NCBI GenBank assembly: GCA_963786495.1
Contig: CAWAZL010000005.1
Span: 31,831-95,830 of the forward strand
DNA from: JALZKA01 sp963786495
Lineage (GTDB): Bacteria > Actinomycetota > Thermoleophilia > Solirubrobacterales > 70-9
Direction of reading: 5' to 3'
Length of the DNA stretch: 64,000 nt
In this document: one piece after another, positions 49,021-58,301 of the stretch
Numbering within the stretch: the first letter of the stretch is position 1
Layout of the letters: each line of letters opens with the position of its first letter
The notes under the pieces: generated by a model
What the model was told of the DNA's origin: nothing
The model's input: the letters and a program-made list of their open reading frames with translations, nothing else
Database searches by the model: none
Made by a program: the position numbers and the translations under genes

Positions 49021-49545
49021 CTAGGCCTTGTACTCCTGCATGATCGCCTCCATCGCAGCCTTGCTCACCTCGAGCGGGATCCCGAACTCCTCGGCGTACT
49101 GGGCGTGCGGCTGTTCGAAGTCGTCCATGAGCGTCTCCATGTCGGGCACCTCGCCGTCCGTGAGCAGCGCGTCGAGGCGATCGAAGTGCAGATCCCACCC
49201 CACAGCGTGATGGGCAGCGTTGTCGCGGTTGGCGAACACGTGCAGGAAGGTCAAGACGCTGCCGGCGCCCTCTGCGCGAACCTCGAAGCGAAAGTCCTCG
49301 CCGCCCCAGGTCCAAGCCATCGCGGTACCGGGATCGAGCTCGGTGACTTCGCCTTCCTCGCCCATTGCTTCGAACTTGGCTCCGGCAACCAGGTCGTCGA
49401 CCTCAATTGGAGCCACAAACCAGCGTGACATCTCCTTGGGGTCGCTGATCGCCTGCCACACACGCTCGGGAGAATGGTCGAGGCGACGCTCGAAGACCAG
49501 GGCCGGCCGATCGTCGCGGGTTGTCAGGCGTCCGTCGTGACTCAT
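49021..49545 (-). CDS. SRPBCC/AHSA1 domain protein
   Basis: The 174-residue protein starts with ALVFERRLDHSPERVWQAIS followed by DPKEMSRWFVAPIEVD, the hallmark of Activator-of-Hsp90-ATPase-1-like SRPBCC proteins. These form a hydrophobic cavity binding a small lipid-like ligand. The internal ATG at 49545 overlaps the stop of the ArsR gene by 4 bp. The ArsR-AHSA1 pairing is common in actinobacteria, where the regulator controls the ligand binder. Confidence 0.85.
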   Translation of the reverse strand: MSHDGRLTTRDDRPALVFERRLDHSPERVWQAISDPKEMSRWFVAPIEVDDLVAGAKFEAMGEEGEVTELDPGTAMAWTWGGEDFRFEVRAEGAGSVLTFLHVFANRDNAAHHAVGWDLHFDRLDALLTDGEVPDMETLMDDFEQPHAQYAEEFGIPLEVSKAAMEAIMQEYKA

Positions 49546-49844
49546 GGGTTCTCCTCCAGGTGACGCTCGAGGGCGTCGAGTTGATTTGTCCAAAAAGCTC
49601 GATAGGGCTCCAGCCAGGCGTCCACCTCGGCCATCGGCGCAGCCCGAAGGCCGTACCAGCGGCGCTTGCCGTCTGGTCGCACCGAGACAAGGCCCGCTTG
49701 GCGCAGAACCTTCAGGTGCTTGGACACGCCGGGCTGGCTGATGCCAAGACGCTCGACCAGCTCGCCTACGGACCGCTCACCTCCACGTAGGAGGTCCAGG
49801 ATCTCGCGCCGGTTCGGCTCGGCAAGAGCTGTATAGGCGGTCAT
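49542..49844 (-). CDS. ArsR-family transcriptional regulator
   Basis: The 100-residue winged-helix regulator starts MTAYTALAEPNRREILDLL. Its helix-turn-helix is in VGELVERLGISQPGVSKHLK, and the wing in AGLVSVRPDGKRRWYGL. No metal-binding ELCVCDL motif is present, so it responds to something other than arsenite-type metals. An upstream ATG at 49853 is embedded in a 22-bp palindrome, so the ATG at 49844 is preferred. Confidence 0.88.
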   Translation of the reverse strand: MTAYTALAEPNRREILDLLRGGERSVGELVERLGISQPGVSKHLKVLRQAGLVSVRPDGKRRWYGLRAAPMAEVDAWLEPYRAFWTNQLDALERHLEENP

Positions 49845-49850
49845 GCGCTT

Positions 49851-49872
49851 CATATTACCGTATGGCTATATG
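49851..49872. promoter_or_regulatory. Candidate ArsR operator
   Basis: A 22-bp imperfect palindrome has CATAT and ATATG arms around an ACC/GG core. It covers a possible -10 (TAATAT on the minus strand, 49857-49852) and ends 6 bp before the ArsR start codon. Autoregulation is plausible. Confidence 0.55.
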
Positions 49873-49934
49873 TCTGCGCCTAGCGCGAGACCCTCACCTT
49901 CCGGCCGTCGCGCTGGAGATCTAGACTGCCGCGC

Positions 49935-50270
49935 ATGGCTGACTGGCGCGACGAGAAGCTCGATGAGATTCGCGGCCTCGTTAAGGAGGCCGTGCCGGAG
50001 ATCGTCGAGGAGATGAAGTGGAAGACGAAGTCGAATCCCGACGGAGTTCACACTTGGTACCACGAGGGCCTGATCGGCCACGGCCAGACCTTCAAAGGCA
50101 AGGTGAAGGTCACCTTCGCCAAGGGCGGCCAGCTCGACGACCCCAAGGGCGTCTTCGACAAGGTCCACGGAGGCAAGTCGCGCACGATCGACCTCTACGA
50201 GGGCGACAGGCTCAGCAAGGCAGCATTCAAGAAGATCGTCCGCGACGCGGCGAAGCTGAACGAGTCCTAG
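49935..50270 (+). CDS. DUF1801-like protein
   Basis: The 111-residue protein begins ADWRDEKLDEIRGLVKEAVP and continues EEMKWKTKSNPDGVHTWYHE, GLIGHGQTFKGKVKVTFAKG and SRTIDLYEGDRL. This is the pattern of DUF1801 (YdhG/Fra-like) small soluble proteins. The molecular function is unknown. The end overlaps the convergent SnoaL-like gene by 4 bp. Confidence 0.82.
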   Translation: MADWRDEKLDEIRGLVKEAVPEIVEEMKWKTKSNPDGVHTWYHEGLIGHGQTFKGKVKVTFAKGGQLDDPKGVFDKVHGGKSRTIDLYEGDRLSKAAFKKIVRDAAKLNES

Positions 50271-50686
50271 CCGGAGAGCCCAGCTGCCGCAAACGCTTCG
50301 GCACGCTCGAGGAAGTTGTCGGCGCCGACAACCTGGTCACCCTCCACGGTCCAGACCGCCCCCATGAAGGGTTCAACCGGCACGCCGCTCGCCTTTCCCG
50401 TTGCCCGCTGGATGGTGTTGACGATAACCCTCCCGTCACCAACGTCGACCACTTCCTCGATCTCGATCGTCCAGTCGAAGTCCTCTGTCCAAGTCCGCAT
50501 GAACTCGATCCAACCCTCCCGCCCTTCGTAGACCTCCTTCAAACCTGGCGCGTTGGGCGGCAAGGCCCACCTGAAGTTGGGAGCAGCAGATCCCGAATCG
50601 AACGCTGCGGCAGGCTCTCCGCGAGCGTTCCCGTCCTGGAAGTCGGTGAAGGCGCGGCGGACAATCTCGACGTCGTGCTCGGACAT
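50267..50686 (-). CDS. SnoaL-like / NTF2 fold protein
   Basis: The 139-residue protein has the SnoaL helix EIVRRAFTDFQDGNARGEPAA, then YEGREGWIEFMRTWTEDFDW and the strands with VVDVGDGRVIVNTIQ. Its size and fold resemble the product of 8235-8636, and both keep the x-G-x-E/D-G-W/M-R/I-x-F segment. Ligand or reaction unknown. The ATG at 50686 gives the expected N-terminus. Confidence 0.8.
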   Translation of the reverse strand: MSEHDVEIVRRAFTDFQDGNARGEPAAAFDSGSAAPNFRWALPPNAPGLKEVYEGREGWIEFMRTWTEDFDWTIEIEEVVDVGDGRVIVNTIQRATGKASGVPVEPFMGAVWTVEGDQVVGADNFLERAEAFAAAGLSG

Positions 50687-50717
50687 CGCGCGAAGTATCT
50701 CGCGACAGGACACCGCG

Positions 50718-52198
50718 ATGCGTTTTATGATGCGAGCAATGAAGTGCGGGGCAGGATCTAGGCGGTCCGCGGGGATCATCACGGCAGGAGCGGCAACGCT
50801 GGCACTGACGGCCGCCCCCGCTTCGGCAGTCAACGTCTCCTGCGCCCCCGCCGATCTGATCAACGCCGTCACGGCGGCAAATTCGAGTCCCGGCCCGGAC
50901 ACGCTCGATCTCGCGACGGACTGCACCTACACCTTTACCGGGCCCAGCAACGTTCTCTCCGGAGCCAACGCGCTCCCCGCGATTGCGAGCGACATCGTGA
51001 TCAACGGCAACGGAGCGACGATCGCCCGCAGTTCGGCGGGCGGCACTCCCCCGTTCCGCCTCTTCTATGTCGGTGCTGACCCAACCGACCCCGACACGCT
51101 CAACTTCCCGACGCCGGGAGCCGGCGATCTGACACTTCGAAACCTCACCGTCGCAGGCGGCCTCGCGGCCGGCGGTGCCTACCCGGCGAGGGAGGCGGGG
51201 CGATCATGAGCCAAGGCGAAGTGACCCTCGAGCGAACGACCATTCAGAGCAACTCGGCACAAGGCGGCACGGACGCCCTCGGCGGAGGCATCTTGAACTC
51301 CTACGGCGAGCTGTTCCTCAGAAACGCAACGATTTCGGGCAACACCGCACAGGGCACCACCAACGGGCTCGGGGGCGGCATGTCCAACCTGAACGGGGAC
51401 ATCGATGCCGACAGCTCGACGATCGCCTCCAACACGGCGTCGACCCAGGGGGACTCGCTCCACAACCTGGGCTACGACGGCGCGACGGCCCACGTCGTGC
51501 AGGCGACCTTTAGAAACTCGATCCTCTCCGACGGCATCGGCGGTGGCGCCGACCTGTCTTCCGACTCTCCCGGGACGGTCGCGGGCGGGGGCGAAAATCT
51601 CGCAACCTCCAGCGTTGATGTCTCGCAATTCGACATCGTCGAAACGCTGGCCGAAGGGCGGCACGGGCGACGATCATCGGCCCCACGTTCGAAACCGATC
51701 CGGGCCTCGGCCCCCTGCCAGGCGAATCCCTTCGTCCCCACCCGTGCCGTTGGCCTTCACTCCACCGTTCCACCCATGGCCATCACGCTTGGCGAGCCCG
51801 GCTTACAACGCAGGCTAGACACAGACTTGGCGACCGACCAGCGAGCTGGTTACCCGTCCGCAGGGCGCGGACCGACGACATCGGCGCCTTCGAGTTCGCA
51901 GGTGCACCCAGTGGAGCCTCGCACCCTGACGCTCACGTACCGGAACAAAGCTGAGAAGTTCAACGCCAACCTCGAGTCCGAAACACCAGCGTGCGTGGAC
52001 GGCATGACCGTGCGCGTCTTCAGAAAGGTCAAGGGAGACGACAAGCTCGTCGGCGCCGGACAGACGGATGCCACCGGCAAGTACAAGCTCGCCAACAAGG
52101 CGAAGAAAGGCAAGTACTACGCGTCGGTTGAGGTCGACTCTGTGCCGGGCGTGGCAGCGTGCACCGCCGACAAGTCCAACGTCGTGAAGGTCAAGTAG
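50718..52198 (+). CDS. Secreted right-handed beta-helix protein with a C-terminal ADKSN module, frameshifted
   Basis: A signal peptide (hydrophobic core ending AAPASA near residue 43 from the ATG at 50718; later ATGs at 50730 and 50739 are possible) precedes a repetitive beta-helix. Repeats such as LTLRNLTVAGG, SSTIASNTAS, RNATISGNTA and ILNSYGELF resemble polymorphic outer-membrane/CSLREA-type repeats. The frame breaks near 51185 and at several points between 51650 and 51880. The last ~95 residues (TLTYRNKAEKFNANLES through CTADKSNVVKVK) form a separate module like that of 60349-60744. It is probably a cell-surface adhesin-like protein. Confidence 0.75.
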
Positions 52199-52207
52199 GA
52201 CCTAGCG

Positions 52208-53800
52208 CTACTCGCTGCGCACTGCCGCCGGCTGGAACGCGTACTCGAGCGACTCGACGAGCGCCTCCCACGAGGCTTCGATGATGTTCTCCGAGACGCC
52301 GATCGTGCCCCAGGAGCTGGTGGCCGTCGGAGGAGTCGAGGAGGACGCGGGTGATCGCGCCGGTGCCGTCGTGCGAGTCGAGGATGCGCACCTTGTAGTC
52401 GGTGAGCTCGATGTCGGCGAGGTGCGGGTGGAAGTCGCAGATCGCCAGGCGGAGCGCCTTGTCGAGCGCGTTCACCGGGCCGTTCCCCTCGGCCGTGCGC
52501 ACGTAGCGGTGCCCCTCGACCCAGATCTTGATCGTCGCCTCCGTCTCGACGTGGCCGTCGGCGCGCTTCTCGGTGATGACCCGGAAGCTCTCGAGCCGGA
52601 AGAGCGGCGAGTACTGCCCCGCCTCGCGGCGCAGGAGCAGCTCGAACGAGGCGTCGGCCGCCTCGTACTGGTAGCCGCGGTGCTCGCGCTCCTTCACGTG
52701 CTCGAGCGCGCGCTTGGCGGCGTCGGCGTCGAGGTCGATGCCGGCTGCCTCGGCCTCGGCTGAGCACCGAGCCCTTGCCTGAGAGCTCGGAGATGACAAC
52801 GTCCCGCGAATTGCCCACGAGCCCCGGGTCGAGGTGCTCGAAGGTTCGGGCGTCGGCCTGGATGCCCGCGACGTGCATGCCGCCCTTGTGGGCGAAGGCG
52901 TTGCGGCCGACGTAGGCCTGGTCGGGGTCCGGGTTCACGTTCAGGAGCTCGTCGACGAAATGGGACGTCTCGGTGAGGAGGCGGATCCGCTCGGGCCCGA
53001 CGACGTCGAAGCCCATCTTGAGCTGGAGGTTGCCGAGGATCGAGATCAGGTTCGCGTTGCCGCAGCGCTCGCCGTGGCCGTTCACGGTGCCCTGGACGAG
53101 GTCGGCGCCGGCGTCGACGGCGGCGAGCGAGTTGGCGACCCCGCACTCGGCGTCGTTGTGGGTGTGGATACCGATCGAAGCGTCCGGGTGCGTCTTTCCG
53201 AACTCCTCGACGACCGTGGCGGTAGCGCTCGCGATCTCGTGCGGGAGCGAGGCGCCGTTCGTGTCGCAGAGCGTCACGTTCTCGGCACCGGCCGTGATCG
53301 CGGCGCGCAGGCACTCGAGCGCGTAGGTGGAGTCGTCGCGCCAGGCGTCGAAGAAGTGCTCGGCGTCATAGACAACGCGCTTCCCCTCCGCCCGGCAGTG
53401 GGCGACGGAGTCGAGGATCATGTCGAGGTTCTCCTCGCGCGAGACCTTCGTGACCTTCTCGAGGTGAAGGCCCCAGGTCTTGCCGACGAGCGTCACGACG
53501 GGCGCGAACGAGGCGACGAGCGTGCGCAGGGCATCGTCCTCGGCCGCGGCGATGCCGCGCCGGCGGGTCATGCCGAACGCGCAGACCTCAGCGGTCTCGA
53601 GGTCGACCGTGCGAGAGCAGCTCGAAGAGCTCGGCCTCCTTGGGGTTCGACGAGGGGAAGCCAGCCTCGACGAAATGGACGCCGAGGCGGTCGAGGGCCT
53701 TGACGACGCGCACCTTCTCGGCGGCGGAGAGGGACATGCCCTGCCCCTGCATGCCGTCGCGGAGCGTGGTGTCGTAGAGCTTTACGGTCGAACTGGTCAC
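52208..53800 (-). CDS. cimA: (R)-citramalate synthase, frameshifted
   Basis: CimA condenses pyruvate with acetyl-CoA to citramalate, the threonine-independent route to 2-oxobutyrate and isoleucine. The start VKLYDTTLRDGMQGQGMSLS and FVEAGFPSSNPKEAELFELL are CimA-specific within the LeuA family. The catalytic part continues with HTHNDAECGVANSLAAV and GTVNGHGERCGNANL, and the C-terminal regulatory domain ends SLEYAFQPAAVRSE. Breaks lie near 53600, 52760 and 52325. The start is a GTG at 53800. LeuB, LeuC and LeuD, encoded upstream, would carry the product on. Confidence 0.9.
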
Positions 53801-53853
53801 TGGAGAGCCTTTCTAGAAGGTACGGATCGAGCGAACTTTGGGCGCGGGCAAGG

Positions 53854-53886
53854 CCGCGCGGGCCACGGCGTCAGGCCGCGGCGCGG
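53854..53886. other. GC-rich hairpin between ilvE and cimA
   Basis: CCGCGCGGGCC and GGCCGCGGCGCGG can pair around a 9-nt loop with small bulges, in the 117-bp gap. It may be a terminator or attenuator, but lacks a T tract. Confidence 0.35.
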
Positions 53887-53917
53887 GTAATTCGGTCGAT
53901 CTGTACGGAAAGGATCG

Positions 53918-54861
53918 TCATGAACTCTCTGGAGCCACCTTACTCGGCACTTCGATCACGTCAAGCCATTCCGAGTACTCCGGGGCGCGCCCGTGCAGGG
54001 CGTCCTCGAACTTCGACTGGACGGCCTTGGTGATCTCGCCAGGCCCTCCGAGGTCGTGATCGTCGATCTCGCGCACGGGCACGAGCTCGGCGGCGGTGCC
54101 GCAGAGGAACATCTCCTCGGCGAGGTAGAGCTCGGAGCGAGAGATCTCGCGCTCGACCACCGGGTAGCCGAGGTCGCCGGCGATCTGCATGACCGACCGG
54201 CGCGAGATCCCGTCGAGGATCGAAGCGGTGTGAGGCGGCGTGACGAGCTGGCCGTCGCGGACGATGAAGATGTTCTCCCCCGAGCCCTCGCAGACGTGCC
54301 CGACCTCGTCGAGGAGGATCGCCTCGTCATAGCCGGCGTTGTGCGACTCGGTCTTGGCGAGGATCGAGTTGAGGTACTGGCCCTGAGGCCTTCGCGTGCG
54401 GGATCAGAGCCCTGCGGCGAGATGCGCCGCCACGACGAGACCTTGGCGCGGATGCCGTTCTGCTTGCCCTCGTCGCCGAGGTATGAGCCCCAGGGCCAGA
54501 CCGCGATCGTGACCTCCATGGGCGAGCCCTTGGCGAAGAGCCCCATCTCGCCGTAGCCGCGGAACGCGAGCGGGCGGATGTAGCAAGAGTTGAGCCCGTT
54601 CCGCCGGATCAGCTCATGCGTGGCCTCGCGGAGCTCGTCGACCGGGTACTCGAGCGGCAGGTAGTAGAGCTTCGCCGACGCGTGCAGGCGATCGAGGTGC
54701 TCGCGATGGCGGAACACCGCCGGGCCCTTGTCGGTCTCGTAGCAGCGGATGCCCTCGAAGACCCCGGTGCCGTAGTGCAGCCCGTGGCTCAGGACATGGA
54801 CCTTGGCGTCGTCCCAAGCGACGAACTCGCCATTCATCCAGATCCATTCAGACTTTTCCAC
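53918..54861 (-). CDS. ilvE: Branched-chain amino acid aminotransferase, frameshifted once
   Basis: IlvE transfers amino groups to the 2-keto acids of Leu, Ile and Val. The N-terminal part (WMNGEFVAWDDAKVHVLSHG, LHYGTGVFEGIRCYET, CYIRPLAFRGYGEMGL) is in one frame. After an extra base at 54379-54380 the reading resumes QYLNSILAKTESHNAGYDEA with LLDEVGHVCEGSGENIFIV and ILDGISRRSV. The PLP lysine is the one in LAKTES. About 313 residues when repaired, normal for the class IV enzyme. The start is a GTG at 54861 with AAGGAG upstream. Confidence 0.92.
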
Positions 54862-54924
54862 GGTGCTCCTTGGGGTCGCTTGGGCTTCGGCAAAGTATGC
54901 CGCAAGCCAACGGTCGCGCCGAAG

Positions 54925-54959
54925 GCAGAGTTAATCGCGCATAGCGGCACTAACTCTGC
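54925..54959. other. Inverted repeat between DUF2269 gene and ilvE
   Basis: GCAGAGTTA (54925-54933) and TAACTCTGC (54951-54959) form a perfect 9-bp stem around a 17-nt loop in the 115-bp gap. It could be an operator for ilvE, or an attenuator. Confidence 0.4.
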
Positions 54960-54976
54960 ACTCGAGGGGCTGCGAC

Positions 54977-55552
54977 CTACGGATTCGCTGCCGCCGGCCC
55001 GGCCTCCGCCGCTTGGCTGCCCAAGGCCCGTGCGTTAATGAACGCCACAAGTCCCAGAATCACCGCGAACGTGATCAGCAGCCCGGGATCGTCTCCAGTC
55101 GGCTTCAGCACCATCGCCGCCGCCACCACGTAAAGCGTTGTGATCTCGAAGTTGTCGACGGCCGTCATGCGCTTCGATCGAGTCATCGCCTCGGTCATCC
55201 CTGCCTCGCCCTGCTCGGCGAGCGCCGCGATCCGTTCGCTCTCGGGCTTGAAGTAGAGGATTCCGATCCCGAACGAGACGAGCCAGCCGGTGAGGCCGAT
55301 GATGATCCATGCCTGGCCGAAGTCCCAGTTCCCCTCGATCGCCGAGAGCAGGCCGAAGACAAACGTCGCCAGCGAGGCCGGAATGAAGAGGATTGGTGCG
55401 AGCACCTCAATGTCGGCGTGATACGACGCCTCTTTCGCCGAGTCGCTCGCGCGTCTCGCCTTGATGAGTAGGACCGTGAAGGTCATCCCGGCCCCGAGCC
55501 AGATGATCGCGGAGAACACGTGCAGCGTGAGGAGCAACTCGTAGAGCGTCAT
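54977..55552 (-). CDS. DUF2269-like integral membrane protein
   Basis: The 191-residue protein has four hydrophobic segments (about residues 5-30, 50-72, 80-102 and 142-172). The first contains LHVFSAIIWLGAGMTF, and the second lies between ADIEVLAPILFIPASLATFV and GLL. This is the layout of the DUF2269 family, probably related to small heme or copper-associated membrane proteins, but no ligand set is certain. It lies 41 bp downstream of the UBP zinc-finger gene. Confidence 0.72.
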   Translation of the reverse strand: MTLYELLLTLHVFSAIIWLGAGMTFTVLLIKARRASDSAKEASYHADIEVLAPILFIPASLATFVFGLLSAIEGNWDFGQAWIIIGLTGWLVSFGIGILYFKPESERIAALAEQGEAGMTEAMTRSKRMTAVDNFEITTLYVVAAAMVLKPTGDDPGLLITFAVILGLVAFINARALGSQAAEAGPAAANP

Positions 55553-55593
55553 GCCGCGATCCTCTCACGCTCGGCGGCGCGTGACAACCTTTG

Positions 55594-55905
55594 TCAGCCG
55601 CCGAGCGGCGACGGCGGGATTTCCGTTTGGCCCTTGACCTGCGGAAGCAGAAGGAAGGCCTCGTCCTCGAAGCACCAAGACCACTCCTCTCCCGGCTGGA
55701 GCGAGCGGATCAGCACGTGGCCGGTCTCCCTCGCGTGGCTCGTTGCGTGAGCGTTCGGCGAGTCGTCGCAGCAGCCGACCGCTCCGCACTCGAGGCAGAT
55801 CCGCAGGTGGAGCCAGGGATCGTTGCTCTCCAGGCACTTTTCGCACCCGTCGACGGCAGGCGGAAGCTCAAGGACCTGGACGCGATCTACGTGCGTGCAG
55901 GCCAC
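55594..55905 (-). CDS. UBP-type (ZnF-UBP) zinc finger protein
   Basis: The 103-residue protein is almost entirely one ZnF-UBP domain: CTHV start, DGCEKCLESNDPWLHLRICL, ECGAVGCCDDSPNAHATSHA and RETGHVLIRSL, with the tail EEWSWCFEDEAFLL. In eukaryotes the domain binds the ubiquitin C-terminus. Bacterial versions are common in actinobacteria and have no established function. It is encoded 2 bp downstream of leuB. Confidence 0.88.
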   Translation of the reverse strand: MACTHVDRVQVLELPPAVDGCEKCLESNDPWLHLRICLECGAVGCCDDSPNAHATSHARETGHVLIRSLQPGEEWSWCFEDEAFLLLPQVKGQTEIPPSPLGG

Positions 55906-55907
55906 GT

Positions 55908-56966
55908 CTAAAGCGCCTTGAGAACGGCCTGAGTCATCTCCTCGGTGCCGACGACCGCTTCGGCCTCTGCGCCACCTGCCAGGTCAGCGGTCCGTAGACC
56001 GCTCTCGAGCGCTGAGTCGACTGCCGCGTCAACTTGCGCCGCCTCGTCGCTCGCGCCGAGCCCGTCCCGCAGCAGCATTGCCACGGAGAGGAGCGTCGCC
56101 AAGGGGTTCGCCGTACCGGTGCCAGCGATGTCGGGTGCTGAGCCGTGGACGGGCTCGAAGACCCCCGGGCCACTCTCCCCCAGGCTCGCCGATGGCAGCA
56201 TGCCTAGCGATCCGGTGAGCATCGCCGCTGCGTCGCTCAGGATGTCGCCGAACATGTTCTCGGTGACGATCACGTCGAAGCGGCTCGGACCGGCAATGAG
56301 CTGCATCGCGGCGTTGTCGACGAGCATGTGGTCGAGCGCGATCTCGGGATAGTCGGCCTCGTGGATCTCGGAAACGACCTCGCGCCACAGGCGTGAAGTC
56401 TCGAGAACGTTCGCCTTGTCCACCGAGGTGACGCGCCCGTCACGACCGCCCGCCGCCTTGAAGGCGACCCGGGCGATGCGCTCGATCTCGCTGCGGTTGT
56501 AGACGCAGGTGTCTGAGGCGAAGTCCGGCTCGCGCTTCTTCTCGCCGAAGTAGATCCCGCCGGTGAGCTCTCGCACCACAAGGATGTCGGTGCCCTGGAT
56601 GATCTCGGGCCGCAATGGGCTCGCGTCGACGAGCGCCGGGCTCGGGCGCACCGGCCGCAGATTGGCGAAGAGGCCCAGGCCCTTGCGCAAGCCCAGGAGA
56701 CCCTGCTCGGGACGGGGCTTGTCCGGATCGGTCGTGTCCCACTTCGGGCCGCCGACCGCTCCGAGGAGCACCGCGTCGGCCTTGCGGCACTTCTCGAGGA
56801 CGACGTCGGTTAGCGCAATCCCGTTCGCGTCGATCGAGGCGCCGCCCACGAGATGCTCCTCATAGGTGAAGTCGCCGACGGCGTCGAGGACCTGGACGGC
56901 TGCCGAGACGATCTCGGGGCCGATCCCGTCGCCAGGAAGGAGTGCGATGTGGCCTGAGGCGCTCAC
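55908..56966 (-). CDS. leuB: 3-isopropylmalate dehydrogenase
   Basis: LeuB oxidatively decarboxylates 3-isopropylmalate (and the beta-methylmalate from the citramalate route). The 352-residue protein shows LLPGDGIGPEIVSAAVQVL, RPVRPSPALVDASPLRPE, ELTGGIYFGEKKRE, VTENMFGDILSDAAAML and EPVHGSAPDIAGTGTANPLA, all intact. Its start overlaps the end of the methyltransferase gene by 4 bp. Confidence 0.95.
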   Translation of the reverse strand: MSASGHIALLPGDGIGPEIVSAAVQVLDAVGDFTYEEHLVGGASIDANGIALTDVVLEKCRKADAVLLGAVGGPKWDTTDPDKPRPEQGLLGLRKGLGLFANLRPVRPSPALVDASPLRPEIIQGTDILVVRELTGGIYFGEKKREPDFASDTCVYNRSEIERIARVAFKAAGGRDGRVTSVDKANVLETSRLWREVVSEIHEADYPEIALDHMLVDNAAMQLIAGPSRFDVIVTENMFGDILSDAAAMLTGSLGMLPSASLGESGPGVFEPVHGSAPDIAGTGTANPLATLLSVAMLLRDGLGASDEAAQVDAAVDSALESGLRTADLAGGAEAEAVVGTEEMTQAVLKAL

Positions 56967-57724
56967 GCCGTGGCGGAGATGTTGAGGCGGACGTAGTTCA
57001 CGACCAGCGGCCGCGGTGCCGTCTCAAGCACAGCTCGGATGAACGTGTCGTGAAGCTCAGGTGGCAGGCGGTCGAGGTGCCAGGGCAGGATCACGGTCGA
57101 CAGATAGCCGCGGGCGTCCGAGGGCGTGACCGGGTGCGGGTGGGTCCAGACCCGGATGTCGGAGAAGCCCGCCAGCGCCAGGCGCGTGCGTGTGTCCTCG
57201 ACCGACGCGTAGTTCCAAGCTTCCCGCTCGCCCCGCAGATATGGCGAGAAACGCTCGTCGCCAGCCAGCGCCTCGAGCGCTCGCTCGATCTCGACGATGT
57301 TGCCGTCTCCCCCGCACTGCGCCTCGAGCATCGCTCCCGGCTTCATCACTCCGTGCAGCGAGCGGAACAGCAGCTCGTGTTCCTGGATCCAGTGGAAAAC
57401 GGCACTCGAGTAGACGGCGTCGACCTCTTTTGGAAGATCAAGCTGCCTGAGGTCCTGCTGGAGAAGCTCGACATCGTCGCCCAGGTGTTCGCGGGCCTTC
57501 TCGAGCATCTGCGCCGATGCGTCCACGCCGATCACGCGGCCGTTCGGCACACGCTCGATCAGCTTCTTGGTCAGCCGGCCGGTGCCGCATCCCGCGTCGA
57601 GCACGGTCTCGTCGCCCTTGAGCTCGAACCGATCGAGGATCTGCTCAGCCCACTCGTTGTGAGGGGCGGAGTGGTGGTCGTACTCGTCGGCCTTCCACTC
57701 GACCGGTCGCAATGGCGCGCTCAT
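56963..57724 (-). CDS. Class I SAM-dependent methyltransferase (trans-aconitate methyltransferase-like)
   Basis: The 253-residue protein has SAM motif I VLDAGCGTGRLTKKL, motif II VIGVDASAQMLEKAREH and motif III DAVYSSAVFHWI. The FHWIxE block and the C-terminal part with YVRLNIS-like ending resemble Tam, which esterifies trans-aconitate, a by-product of the aconitase-like reaction. Its location between leuD and leuB suggests a role with by-products of isopropylmalate isomerase, but this is inference. Confidence 0.82.
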   Translation of the reverse strand: MSAPLRPVEWKADEYDHHSAPHNEWAEQILDRFELKGDETVLDAGCGTGRLTKKLIERVPNGRVIGVDASAQMLEKAREHLGDDVELLQQDLRQLDLPKEVDAVYSSAVFHWIQEHELLFRSLHGVMKPGAMLEAQCGGDGNIVEIERALEALAGDERFSPYLRGEREAWNYASVEDTRTRLALAGFSDIRVWTHPHPVTPSDARGYLSTVILPWHLDRLPPELHDTFIRAVLETAPRPLVVNYVRLNISATA

Positions 57725-57734
57725 GCCTGCATTC

Positions 57735-58298
57735 TCACAGCGCGGTCGTCACAGGCGCGCGGTCTGCCTTGCCCGCTGACTCGAAAGCGTCGATCGCCGC
57801 CTCGTTCTGGAGCGTGACGCCGATGTCGTCGAGGCCGTTCAGGAGGCGGTGCTTGATCTCCTGGTCGATCTCGAACGAGTACGCGCCCGCGTCGCAGGTG
57901 ACGGTTTGGGACTCCAGGTCAACCGTGGCCGAGCCGGCCTGAGCGACCGCGTTGCACTCGTCTTGGGTGAGCACTACCGGCAGGAGACCGATCTTCGTGC
58001 AGTTCGAGAAGAAGATGTCGGCGAACGAGGGCGCAATGAGCGCCTTGAAGCCGAAGTCCTCGAGCGCCCACGGCGCGTGCTCGCGTGAGGAGCCGCAGCC
58101 GAAGTTTTTGCCGGCGACCAGGATCGGGTTCGGCTCGAGCTCGATCTCGCCGTCGCGTAGCCAGTCGTAGAAGAGGAACTCGCCGAAGCCTGTGCGCTCC
58201 ACGCGCTTCAGGAACTGCTTGGGGATGATCTGGTCGGTGTCGACGTCGGCTCGGTCTAGGACGGAGACGGGGCCTTCGACGATGTTCACGGGGTCCAT
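57735..58298 (-). CDS. leuD: 3-isopropylmalate dehydratase small subunit
   Basis: LeuD is the swivelling domain of isopropylmalate isomerase. The 187-residue protein has DVDTDQIIPKQFLKRVERTG, GKNFGCGSSREHAPWALEDF and IAPSFADIFFSNCTKIGLLP, all diagnostic. It is encoded 3 bp after leuC. Confidence 0.95.
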   Translation of the reverse strand: MDPVNIVEGPVSVLDRADVDTDQIIPKQFLKRVERTGFGEFLFYDWLRDGEIELEPNPILVAGKNFGCGSSREHAPWALEDFGFKALIAPSFADIFFSNCTKIGLLPVVLTQDECNAVAQAGSATVDLESQTVTCDAGAYSFEIDQEIKHRLLNGLDDIGVTLQNEAAIDAFESAGKADRAPVTTAL

Positions 58299-58301
58299 GG
58301 G

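Noticed and set aside
52834..53703. 289-residue plus-strand frame opposite cimA
   Set aside because: Shadow; the CimA motifs are on the minus strand.
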